From positions 1 to 22,766 of the forward strand of contig JADGJH010000273.1 in assembly GCA_027596945.1 (NCBI GenBank): 22,766 nucleotides of DNA. The letters run 5' to 3'. Made by a program: the position numbers and the translations under genes. Below are positions 10,529 through 18,779 of this stretch, one piece after another; positions within the stretch are counted from its first letter, which is position 1; each line of letters begins with the position of its first letter. The notes beneath the pieces were generated by a model that was not told the origin of the DNA, did no database searches, and saw nothing but the letters and a program-made list of their open reading frames with translations. Source of the stretch: Physocladia obscura (Eukaryota; Chytridiomycota; Chytridiomycetes; Chytridiales; Chytriomycetaceae).

Positions 10529-11130
10529 TTGTTTTTCTCGCTGTGTTTGCTTTTTTTTTTTTTTATGATTTTTTATGACGATAATGAGAACAAAAACAAA
10601 GGAGGGAAATTCTTGCTATTTAAGGTTGTTTTTAGTGTGTTTAATTTTTTTTTTTTTTTTTTTGTTTTTAACGTGGTTCGTTTTCAGAAAAATCTTGCAA
10701 CGTGGTTCCCAATTTTTGAGGGTGAAAATTTTTTTATTTCTTCAGTTGCGAAATCACTGATCATTGATAATTAAGCGTATCGATCACTTTGAAAGCGTAA
10801 AGTTTTTAACACTACCATTCATTCTCAAAAAATTGCGTATAATGTGTTCAGAAAAGCTGATACTGGGAAGTCTGGCTCGGATTTATGTTCGATCTCCATT
10901 TTTTTGTTTTGTTTTTGATCTGAGATAGTCGACTCTATCAATAATTCACTTTTGCTTCACTTGAAGGCATACAGCATCTCCGTGCTGCTCCAAAAAGGAA
11001 ATATAAATTGCATTTTTTAAATTTTCTTTTCGGGTTAAAAAAAAAAAAAAAAAAAGGTGTATATAATTAAAACAAAAAAAAAAACAAACCAAAAAACCAA
11101 ACTTCTCTCGCCTCTCTCTCTCTCTTTCGC
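10529..11130. other. Intergenic region between the AAA+ ATPase 3' end and small heat shock protein A
   Basis: Long T/A homopolymer tracts (10551-10564, 10645-10663, 11038-11055) are present. The element AACGTGGTTC occurs twice as an exact direct repeat (10670-10679 and 10699-10708), about 140-180 bases upstream of the chaperone start codon. I saw no classical heat shock element (TTC-nn-GAA). Confidence 0.5.
10670..10708. promoter_or_regulatory. Duplicated AACGTGGTTC element upstream of small heat shock protein A
   Basis: Two exact 10-base copies start 29 bases apart in the presumed promoter. The core CGTGG also occurs, as an inverted pair, between the other two small heat shock genes. A regulatory role is inference. 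Confidence 0.3.
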
Positions 11131-14100
11131 TCACCAATTCAACGAAGACCCCGACACATACTCTTCACACACATTCCGTACAAGCCCATTACTCCAAACA
11201 AGTTCAGCATCCTCCATCGCAAAAAATGCAAGTTGCTCTCCTGCATCCATGTCCTTCACAATACTTTGAGTGATTTCGTCTTCCGCATACTGGTCGCCGC
11301 TTGTCGCTCCTGCCCAGTCGTTATCCAGATCAATACCACCGGCATTCAGCAAATTGCCAAACTTGTTGCGCGGACTGCTGCTGGTGCTGTTACTGCTGTT
11401 GATGAAGCCAGTGTTGTTCAAATCGTGGGGTTCACTAATGTCGTTGCTGTCATTGTAATCTCCAAACCCTCCATCGACAGCAACACTCCACCAATTGTTA
11501 CCACCGACATTTACATTTTCAGCCGTTACTGCGTCGATGCTTTTGGCACTGCCGTCACGATCTATATCAGCCCATGCTTGACTCGGTGATACTGACATGC
11601 CAAACCAACTGTCATTTCTACCTGCAGGCGTATACACGCCACCGCCACCACCACCACCACCACCAGCAACGTTTCTTCTTCCACTCCCGGATGCACTAAC
11701 AGCCGACCGTACTGAAACATAACTTCGATCCATCCCTCTGCCATCTTTTCGAAACCGTATTTCCCTTTGCCCAACCGCCGCATCATCATCTTCATGATCA
11801 CGCGTTGTCGTCGTCGTCGCCGCTGCCGCTATCGTCGCCGTCTGCGAAATATACAAACTCTGTCGATTCTCGCGCTTGCGGACGCGTGCGTCTCGCCATC
11901 GCAAGATGTTACGTTCAACAAGATTCTCCACGAGCCCCATTTTGCTCACGTCGAGTCGCGCCACGGGTAGCACGCCACCGCGCATCATAATCTCAAGAAA
12001 CAACGCACGCAGCTCTTCTTCGGGGGATACGGACTTGGCGAGCAGCGCGGCTTGGGCGGGATTTAAGTCTGCAGTCGTTGAGGCTATTGAGAAACGGTTG
12101 TTTTGTTTTTGGAGATATGATGGTGTCGGTGATGGAGATGAAGTTGGAGCCGTTGCTGTTGTTGCATGGTTGGTTCGTTTGGGAATGTGTCGTTTGAGGC
12201 TTTGAAGGAATGACCGTTCGCGTTTTGCAATAAAGGCTATCATTTATTTAATTTTTTAAATACAATACAATAAAGTAGTTATCGAGAGTGTTACCATTTA
12301 TGTCTGAAAAAGTGTCGCGGAAGTAGTTGTCCAGTTCTAGAAGGCTGTTGTCAAATGTCGACACAAATAGTGCAGCCGTTTCTTCGGTGAAGCGGCGGTT
12401 TGGTTCTTTTATGAAAGGGTTTACTTCTTTTAGAAGATATGCAATCATGGTTTCATCGTCTACAGATTCCAATGCATGTAATTTGATTGCCCAGTCGTAT
12501 CCACGTACTGCAAATTTTTTAAATATTGTTGGTAAATTAAAAAGAAATAATAAAAATGTACTTTTCTCTGTTAATCGATTTACTCACTACCGCTTGATTC
12601 TTTCTATACTCGCCAAACTCAGTTCTTTTGTAATTTAATTCGCTGCACTATACAAAAAAACTCACATCGCTTCAACGCGCCAACAGCACTCTTTTCACTA
12701 GCACAAAACACAACATCTAAAATCCCTTCAACGTCACACCGCAACAACCACTCAAAAACCTGCGGAATTCCTTCATATTGCTCCGTTAGCGCCGCGCGAT
12801 CGCGGAAAAGAAGCTGCACGTCGTCAATCACCAGCAACACGGGCGCAACAGATTTTGCGCCGGAGGCAATCACACGCAACGCTTGCGCAATGTGGTGGAA
12901 TGGCGTCATGTCGACGGGTTCGGGTTTGTTAACGTCAATATATTGGCTGCTGATGCTGCTGCTAATGCGACGGTTGTAAGCGAGTGAGCTGGCTTGGTCG
13001 ATTCTTTGTTGTTGGTACTGTTGTTGCTGTTGCTGTTGAAGAAAATGCAAGTCGGGCAACGGCAGAGTGTATCCGAGTGCAGATTTCAAGGCGTTTATCC
13101 ACGCGTCTTGTTTCACTGACATGACCACACGTTCCTCGCCCTCCATTTCAGAATCTGTAGAAAACGATGAACGTAAAGATTCGGCGCCAACAGTAGCAAA
13201 GTTGTTGTCGATTGCAGAAGCGGTGGAAGCGGAAGCAGCGATGGTGGCAGGGTTGCTGGCTGTTGAGGCGTTGTCACAGTCGAAAAACCCTTCATCTTCG
13301 TCAGCTTCATCTACTGAAGATGATCCGTGGCGCTTACGTAATACATTTGCAAGTTGCAGGAAAACTGCGGGACGCGATGCACTTTCGTCGCTCACAAACT
13401 GGCGGAGAGCTGTTCCTTTCCCGAGACCGGCTGGGCCTTCGACGAGCAGTGGACGACCGCGTTGTTTTGCGCCACGTATTTCAGTTAATATATGAACAAT
13501 TTGCGCATGAAATGGAGGAAGACCGGTCGACGAGCGAACGGCGATTGCTCTAGAGTTATTTTTGAAAATAAATGGAAAAAAATTGAAAAAAATTTGGTAT
13601 CAGTAACACGCACGCACCCCTTGTGTCCAGCGCCGACAACATCTTGGAACGCCGAGGTTGGCGGTTCCTGATTTGTGGCGTCGAGAAGATTATCAATGAT
13701 TGCTCTGATTAGTTTCTTGCTGAGATTGGCGCGGGAAGACGCGTCAAAATCGGCGCCGAAGCCGTTGGCGTGCAGCGACGGCGGTATCAGCGATGCAAAA
13801 GAAGCAGGTTGCGATTGATGATTGGCGGCTGCGGTGATGAAAGGCGAGTCGGAAGCCGACTGTTGCGCCTGCGGATGTGATTGCGATTGCGACTGCGACT
13901 GCGACTGTGTCTGAGTCTGTGGCGCGTTTTCACCGGAATCCGAGTCGGCGCCGGAATCGCGCTTCAGGCTGCTGGCCGTTGCTGTTCGAGTTGGCGGAGC
14001 AGCGGCTGGGGCGAGCAGGGCGGCGGGGTCGATGCCGAGGTCGAGGCGCCGGCGCGTGTTGCCGTTCTGATTGGCGCCGGCGGACGGCGGCGCGGCGGCT

Positions 14101-14432
14101 TTGCGGCGCGCGGACGGCGACGCGCGGCGGCCAATCAGAAGAACGGCGGCGGCCACGAGCGCCGACGCGACGGCCAGGCCCAGCGCCGCCCGCCGGCTGT
14201 GCGGCGGCGTCGACAGCGCGTTGAGTGCCTGCGCGTGACGCCGGAGCATCGCCGCCGCCGCGCCAACCTGCGCCGTCGCCAGCCACCGCCACCCCCCAAA
14301 CAGTCCCACGCCAGTCCCCGCCGCCACTGCAACTGTCGCTGGTGACACCGTTGCCATCCCAATGAAAGTCGTCTCTTTGTCTCGTTTCTTTTTCGCGTGT
14401 GCGAATCTTTGCCGCCCTTCAAATTGTGGCAT
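11131..14432 (-). CDS. Membrane-anchored AAA+/P-loop ATPase with winged-helix-like C-terminal region
   Basis: On the minus strand the exons are 14432-13618, 13549-12666, 12507-12295 and 12236-11131 (introns 68, 158 and 58 bases), giving 1005 residues from the first ATG. The ATG at 14357 (980 residues) has a better context and is an alternative. Hydrophobic segments lie at about 28-50 and 82-101, followed by a disordered part with a (QS)n run. The nucleotide-binding core starts near 290: Walker A GPAGLGKGT (310-318), then FLQLANVL, a 100-residue low-complexity insert with poly-Gln, Walker B VLLVIDD (508-514 region) and a sensor-1-like VVFCASE. The helical lid includes LRGYDWAIK and FTEETAALFVSTFDN. 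Next comes a winged-helix-like stretch (RGGVLPVARLDVSKMGLVEN, ERNILRWRDARVRKREN), then a long Gly/Asn/Asp-rich tail. I recognise the P-loop class but not a named family. Location in mitochondria or another membrane is inference. Confidence 0.82.
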
Positions 14433-14670
14433 TTATTCAATACTTGTAATGTGCATCCACAGCTTGGAACCCAAATAGTCAATTCAATAACGCGGGTTCC
14501 GTATGTTGCGGGGTAAGGGGACTGCCAAGTCTCTGTCATTTTGCATCACAAAGCACAAACTGCCCAGAATAGCCTTCTTCTGTTCTGGCATCGGCGGCAG
14601 TCTTGGCAATTATGCTGGGACTGCATCTTGAAATTTAATACAAACACAACAAACTGCTTTTTTATTTATT
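14433..14670. other. Intergenic region upstream of the AAA+ ATPase
   Basis: A 35-codon minus-strand frame (14591-14484, beginning MPEQKKAILGSLCFVMQNDR) ends 52 bases before the ATPase ATG. It could be an upstream ORF in the 5' leader or a chance frame. Confidence 0.35.
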
Positions 14671-15374
14671 TCATTCAATAACAACAGGACGGCCAGAGAC
14701 TACACGTCTGCCCAAATCAATTTTCAAAACCCCATGCTCCATCGCCGCATGGATATCGCCTACATCTGCTTCGGGTGGCACCGGAATCTTTGCGTCCACG
14801 CGCCGTTCCGTCCGTCCGTTTGATTCGTTGCCTTCCCGCGTTCCTTTCAATTCAATCACATTTTCGTCGCTGTTGTACGACAACTCCACGTCTTCCTTTG
14901 CGAATCCCGGCAAGTCGATTTCGAGCGAGACTCGACCGTTTGCCAGAATTTTCGGCGTCGCGTTGATTTCAACTGAATGCGGCCCGACAGTCGTTGTTCC
15001 AGTTGTGGACGATGCCGTCGCCGATCTGTCGCCATCGGAGTTGAACTTGAAGAATGGGGTGTCAATGACTAGACCCTTGAGAATGTCAACGGGTTCAGAG
15101 TTTTGAGATTGCTGAAACAGTAGTTTCGATCCCCTTCTTGGTGTCAAACTGTGTGGCATGATCGAGTATCAAATATAAGTGAGTACAGCGAGAAGTAAAA
15201 GTAAATGAGTAGCTGAATAAAAAGCAGAAAATTGAATGCCTACTTTTTCCAGCTTGGAGTATATTTGATGTGAATTTGCCGTGAATCATTGCTTCTGTTT
15301 CCGCGACGACCACTGATCCACTTCACAAAGGCAATGAATGTGCCCAATTTGAAAAAAAAACTAAAGAAGCCCAT
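14671..15374 (-). CDS. Small heat shock protein B (Hsp20/alpha-crystallin family) with N-terminal hydrophobic module
   Basis: Holdase chaperone. On the minus strand exon 1 is 15374-15244 and exon 2 is 15148-14671, with a 95-base intron, giving 202 residues. Exon 1 (MGFFSFFFKLGTFIAFVKWI onward) is 131 bases long and ends in phase 2, exactly as in copy A, which supports both gene models. Using the ATG at 15159 instead would lose the conserved N-terminus. The alpha-crystallin domain covers roughly residues 108-195: NGRVSLEIDLPGFAKEDVEL, an ERRVDAKIPVP strand and the diagnostic HGVLKIDLGR. The C-terminus is RPVVIE, where the usual I-x-I reads V-V-I. It is divergently arranged with copy C. Confidence 0.88.
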
Positions 15375-15565
15375 TATTTGTTGTATTTCCTCTTTTTTCG
15401 AATTTTTTTTTTTTTGTTTCAGCTCTTCTTCCTTATGACTGGTATTGTTTCAATGACTTGGAAGTTTTGAAAAATCGTGGAACTGCCACGTCTGTGTTCA
15501 AAAATTTCGTGGGGAAACGACCAAAAACGAACTCCAAACCAACAAAAAACAACAAACAATAAAAC
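15375..15565. promoter_or_regulatory. Shared 191-base divergent promoter of small heat shock proteins B and C
   Basis: The only non-coding DNA between the two divergent start codons. It holds a T-rich tract (about 15401-15418) and a perfect inverted repeat CGTGG-aactg-CCACG at 15476-15490. A further CGTGG at 15508-15512 runs into GGGAAAC, and GAA-type triplets lie around 15470-15485. I did not find a contiguous canonical heat shock element. Co-regulation is inferred from the arrangement. Confidence 0.55.
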
Positions 15566-16042
15566 ATGGGAATCATTTCATTCGCATGCAAAGTCGGGAT
15601 AATGGTGTACGCCATCGATTGGTACTACAATCACAATAAGACTCCATCGGCACAAACAACATCAAGTAGTTCTTCCATTGCCGACCAGACTACACCAGTC
15701 TTCAAAATCCCCGACCAATCAACCGCAACAGACACAACGGCCCCAATAATCCACGCCGTAGAGCTCCAAAATGGTAGAATCGGCCTCGAAATTGATCTGC
15801 CTGGACTCTCGAAAAAACAACTCGAACTCGTCATACCCGAAGATAACCAAAAGATTATAATACTGCGCGGCGATAAACCGGCGAATGAGAGTGTCGGAGA
15901 ATCGGCCAGGAAGTTTTCAATCAAGATTGCGTTGCCGAGTGACGCGGATGTTTCGGATATCCATGCGAAACTTGATAACGGTGTATTAAAAGTTGATATT
16001 GGGAAAAAGAGTTTTGAGGGGACGAGGATTGAGATTGAATGA
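15566..16042 (+). CDS. Small heat shock protein C (Hsp20/alpha-crystallin family), intronless
   Basis: Holdase chaperone of 158 residues in a single exon. The N-terminus MGIISFACKVGIMVYAIDWY aligns with the first exon products of copies A and B, but the polar part before the intron position is short and no intron is present. A Ser/Thr-rich linker leads to the alpha-crystallin domain at about 60-148 (NGRIGLEIDLPGLSKKQLEL, then the diagnostic NGVLKVDIGK). The C-terminus is GTRIEIE, with a clear I-x-I motif. An AATAAA sits at the stop codon region (16041-16048). Intron loss or a retrocopy origin from an A-like ancestor would explain its structure. Confidence 0.92.
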   Translation: MGIISFACKVGIMVYAIDWYYNHNKTPSAQTTSSSSSIADQTTPVFKIPDQSTATDTTAPIIHAVELQNGRIGLEIDLPGLSKKQLELVIPEDNQKIIILRGDKPANESVGESARKFSIKIALPSDADVSDIHAKLDNGVLKVDIGKKSFEGTRIEIE

Positions 16043-16426
16043 AATAAATGAAACTTTGCATAATAGACGATTTTCCATATTTACCAAGATACAATGGTTT
16101 TGGAAAAAATTGATATGAATTTTTTATTTTTTGAAAATTTATAAGACCGATGTTCCCAGTAACTTATCCTGGCATCTCATCGGAATTAGTGCCATTTACT
16201 GGGTGATCCCAAAAAAGAAGATTTTCTATTAAAAATTGAAAAAAAAAAGCATCAAGAACAAGCATCTAAAAAGCTTTATCAGTAAAGTGTTTAGTCTTAG
16301 CAAATTTTTCTCTGCTTTGAATTATGTTTCGATTTTTTATTTTCTATTTTTTATTATTTTTAAGAACAACTAATAAAGTAGTTTCTTTTTGAGCGCGAGA
16401 CCTTTGATTACCGCCATTACATGGGC
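16043..16426. other. Intergenic region, nothing recognised
   Basis: AT-rich with A and T homopolymers. No frame or RNA structure could be supported. Confidence 0.5.
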
Positions 16427-16594
16427 TTAACGTTGTGTTATAATGTGAAAAAATTTACTCATCGGCTCATACCAAGGATCACGGGATGCCGGCCTCATCG
16501 CTGGGTTGCTCCAGTATTCGCAATTGGCGTGTCTGCCGTGCTCAATTCCGTGGCTCTCCATAAACACTCCCAGCAAGACGAAGCTGTTCGCACC
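16427..16594 (-). other. GC-rich coding-like block downstream of the F-box gene
   Basis: The minus frame is open from 16594 to a TAA at 16427. From an ATG at 16561 it would give 44 residues (MESHGIEHGRHANCEYWSNP, then AMRPASRDPWYEP). Composition and codon use look protein-like, and the block is richer in GC than its surroundings. The plus strand is also open here, so the strand is uncertain. It could be a last exon or relic of a neighbouring gene. I recognise no family. Confidence 0.25.
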
Positions 16595-16656
16595 TCAGGT
16601 CGACGACAAATTCTACGATTTTTATTTCTTTTTGATTTATTCTTTCAAACTGCAAA

Positions 16657-17787
16657 TCAACTTTTCAAACGACCCAAACATTGCGTTGGTTTTGATTGAA
16701 ATACCCATCCGCAACTGCTACTGAATAAATCTTCAGCAAACGAGATTGCATGATCACCAAGGTTAAATACAATCTGTTTCAAACCCTTCGGGCAATTTGG
16801 CAAACAGAGAGCAACTTTTTGCAAAACTGAATTTTGTGATATAGGCTGAATGAATTTTATCTCAACAGTTTCAAGATGTTTGCACTGCTTGATGGAATTA
16901 CCAAGATATTCGTCGGGATGTAAATAAGACGTTAAAAATTTTCGCAATCCTTTAATTCGCCCCAAAAAATCCCAGTTTGCGAAAACAATTTGGCCGCCGA
17001 CATGAATTTCAAGCGTGGAAATCTGAAACTGAACAAAAGATTCAATGGCATCATGTGTTTGGAAAAACTCTGGATAATATGTAAACTTTGAAAAATATGT
17101 GTTTCGATCAAAACTTCTGAAAATTTCTACAATTGGATCCACAAAAGTGTCAGTATCATCAAACTGATCATCATAATAATTGATTGCGATATTGATTCGT
17201 TTTGAAAATAGACTTTGATTATTGACAATAAATGACTTATCATAAACCGTTATATCCATGGATCCGCCATATTTGTCAAGATATTGGACAAAACGAAATA
17301 TTTTTGTGGCTTGCTTGATTGTAATCGTTTTTGAATACTGGCTCTGATGATCCTTATCATATAGAGGAAGACGCAATGTGGGCCAAACTTCAGTCAGACC
17401 ATAATCAAACTCTGTAGCGACATCAACACATGCTTGAAACAAGTCTGCAAACAAATTATGGAAGTATTTCATGGTGCGAAATAACATAAGAATCGATGAC
17501 AGATCGACAAAGTTGACAATGTAGTTGAGAATTTCGGGGGGGATGGATTGAAGTGTGTTGCGGAGGACAAAAAATTTAGCGGGTCGAGACTTTGTTTGAA
17601 TAATTTGGTTCATTGAATTCATTGGATTGGTCGAATAATAGGGTGATTCTGGCAAAAGTAAGCTTGAGATGCGTGGTTTCAGATCCAAAGGCGAGAGACA
17701 CAGGATCTTCCGGTATTCATTGAGTTCGGTAACAAGAGATTCGACGAGACGGCTAGTGTTGATGCATTCGAAGCATATTTGCTGCAT
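16657..17787 (-). CDS. F-box-like protein
   Basis: A 376-residue protein in one exon. After an N-terminal helical region (residues 1-45) and a Ser/Pro linker, residues 78-112 (NTLQSIPPEILNYIVNFVDL, SSILMLFRTMKYFHNLF) fit the F-box pattern LPPEIL..I..........L......F. F-box proteins recruit substrates to SCF (Skp1-cullin) ubiquitin ligases. The remaining 260 residues carry no repeats I recognise; regularly spaced hydrophobics (LEIHVGGQIVFANW, LETVEIKFI) hint at a degenerate leucine-rich fold. Single-exon F-box-like genes of this kind form large families in chytrid-like fungi as far as I recall; I could not check this. A possible donor (GTATTT) near the C-terminus means a further exon cannot be excluded. 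Confidence 0.7.
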   Translation of the reverse strand: MQQICFECINTSRLVESLVTELNEYRKILCLSPLDLKPRISSLLLPESPYYSTNPMNSMNQIIQTKSRPAKFFVLRNTLQSIPPEILNYIVNFVDLSSILMLFRTMKYFHNLFADLFQACVDVATEFDYGLTEVWPTLRLPLYDKDHQSQYSKTITIKQATKIFRFVQYLDKYGGSMDITVYDKSFIVNNQSLFSKRINIAINYYDDQFDDTDTFVDPIVEIFRSFDRNTYFSKFTYYPEFFQTHDAIESFVQFQISTLEIHVGGQIVFANWDFLGRIKGLRKFLTSYLHPDEYLGNSIKQCKHLETVEIKFIQPISQNSVLQKVALCLPNCPKGLKQIVFNLGDHAISFAEDLFSSSCGWVFQSKPTQCLGRLKS

Positions 17788-17935
17788 TGCTTTGCTTTTT
17801 TTTTATTTTTGGCCTCCGAAAATTTAAGTGAACAGTTCCCCAGTGTAAAACTCTTAATTGAATACACGAAAACGAGCTGTAGACTTGTATTCTTCTAACA
17901 ATAGCAAATGTGAAACTTGTCATAATTTGTATTTC

Positions 17936-18267
17936 TCATAACAAAGCCACGGCAATTGCAGCAGGCACTGACTTTGCTTGGTAATTTGAATCATAAGGTA
18001 AAGCTGCACCATATCCAGCAAAAGTAGAAGGAATCCGCAGAAAAACATCCATAATTCCCCTTACAGCTCTTTTAATAAGTGCAATTTTTTCCAAACCAAT
18101 TAGATCACATGACTTTTAACACGTGGAACTGTAAATACTGTCGGATCAGCCGTAAACGCTTTGGATGCCAGACGGTGTTTCATCCACACTGCATCTTTCC
18201 GGCTGGACCAAATAATTTGAAAGATTGGGTCAAGATGCAATGACGAAAAAATTCGTGGAAAAGTGCT
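17936..18267 (-). pseudogene. Frameshifted coding remnant, unrecognised
   Basis: Two overlapping minus-strand frames read like parts of one protein. The first is open from 18267 and contains SRKDAVWMKHRLASKAFTAD, then PTVFTVPRVK. The second runs to a TGA at 17936 and contains GLEKIALIKRAVRGIMDVFL, then RIPSTFAGYGAALPYDSNYQ. They meet at an AAAA run (about 18114-18117), where a single missing base would account for the frame change. A third minus frame further upstream (FHEFFRHCILTQSFKLFGPA) could join at another A run near 18198. This suggests a decayed gene, or homopolymer errors in the assembly. No family recognised. The same DNA is partly open on the plus strand, so confidence is limited. 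Confidence 0.33.
18109..18243 (+). CDS. Small Cys/His-rich ORF, possible upstream part of the ParB-like gene
   Basis: A 44-codon frame (MTFNTWNCKYCRISRKRFGC, then QTVFHPHCIF) with a C-x2-C ... C ... H-x2-C pattern that could bind zinc. It ends in TGA at 18241. It is in the same frame as the ParB-like ORF starting at 18301, and the 19 codons between carry no other stop. It may be the N-terminal part of that gene cut off by a nonsense codon, or a chance frame opposite the minus-strand remnant. Confidence 0.25.
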   Translation: MTFNTWNCKYCRISRKRFGCQTVFHPHCIFPAGPNNLKDWVKMQ

Positions 18268-18275
18268 TTACCACG
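18254..18275. repeat. 22-base near-perfect palindrome upstream of the ParB-like gene
   Basis: CGTGG-A-AAAG-TG-CTTT-A-CCACG pairs over 9 of 10 positions, with one A-A mismatch and a 2-base centre. It ends 25 bases before the ATG at 18301. It may be an operator-like site or an RNA hairpin. The same CGTGG/CCACG half-sites form the inverted repeat at 15476-15490. Confidence 0.55.
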
Positions 18276-18300
18276 CAAAAAAGTAAGAAAAACAACAGCA

Positions 18301-18762
18301 ATGAGCTGCTCGATTCTTGGATGTACACTTTCGATGAAGCAAGGGGAAGAACTTTCAAGCAGTGGTGGCACAGACAGGCTCAATTATTGCATTGACGTAC
18401 ACACACTAATTCACCAAACGGCAGACCATCCAGTACATCACTTGAACGTTGCCGATTTTCCACAAGAGTGGCGTACAAACAAATGCTGGACTAATATGAC
18501 CGGCGACAACATCCCGCGGCCCGCTCCAGATCTTTTCTCGCCGCAAGAGCTGTTGGATGACCCATCCAAGAGTCCGTTACATTGGGAGAAACTAACGAGT
18601 TGCAATCTTGAGTTTCCGATCCTTGTTGCAAAGAATGGAGACGGCACGTGGAACATGGTAAATGGAAAGCATCGTTACATAAAATCGTTGCTCAACGGAG
18701 CAAAAACAATCAAGGCCAAAATTGTTTCCAATGAAGACTTGTTGAAAAGTTGCTGGGAATAA
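18301..18762 (+). CDS. ParB/sulfiredoxin-fold protein (ParB-like nuclease-type domain)
   Basis: A 153-residue, single-exon protein. The C-terminal half resembles small ParB-like domains of phages, giant viruses and bacteria: a strand CNLEFPILVAKNG (residues 101-113), WNMVNGKHRYIKSLLNGAKT (117-136) and KAKIV. The N-G-K-H-R at 121-125 stands in for the family's D-G-x-H-R motif, followed by a helix and the usual A-x-x-I-x-A-x-I strand. The N-terminal part has Cys/Ser-rich residues and an HHLNVADFPQEW segment that may be the first ParB strand. The ParB/Srx fold serves in DNA partition proteins, nucleases, CTPases and sulfiredoxin; the actual activity here is unknown. The lack of introns in an intron-rich neighbourhood fits horizontal acquisition. 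Confidence 0.6.
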   Translation: MSCSILGCTLSMKQGEELSSSGGTDRLNYCIDVHTLIHQTADHPVHHLNVADFPQEWRTNKCWTNMTGDNIPRPAPDLFSPQELLDDPSKSPLHWEKLTSCNLEFPILVAKNGDGTWNMVNGKHRYIKSLLNGAKTIKAKIVSNEDLLKSCWE

Positions 18763-18779
18763 ACGGACTAAAAAAGGTT

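Noticed and set aside
10421..10774. 117-codon plus-strand frame
   Set aside because: It is antisense to the first exon of small heat shock protein A and its T-rich promoter. The Phe runs are translated poly-T.
12508..12665. Possible extra exon inside the second AAA+ ATPase intron, suggested by a GTGAGTAAA donor near 12594
   Set aside because: Every acceptor upstream of it gives either an implausibly small intron or an immediate stop. Direct joining of 12666 to 12507 restores a natural lid sequence.
13877..14345. Arg-rich plus-strand frames of 115-154 codons
   Set aside because: These are shadow frames of the GC-rich first exon of the AAA+ ATPase; poly-Arg/Gly composition has no domain support.
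15375..15565. Canonical heat shock elements in the divergent promoter
   Set aside because: GAA and TTC triplets occur, but not in the required alternating 5-base register, so I do not annotate them as HSEs.
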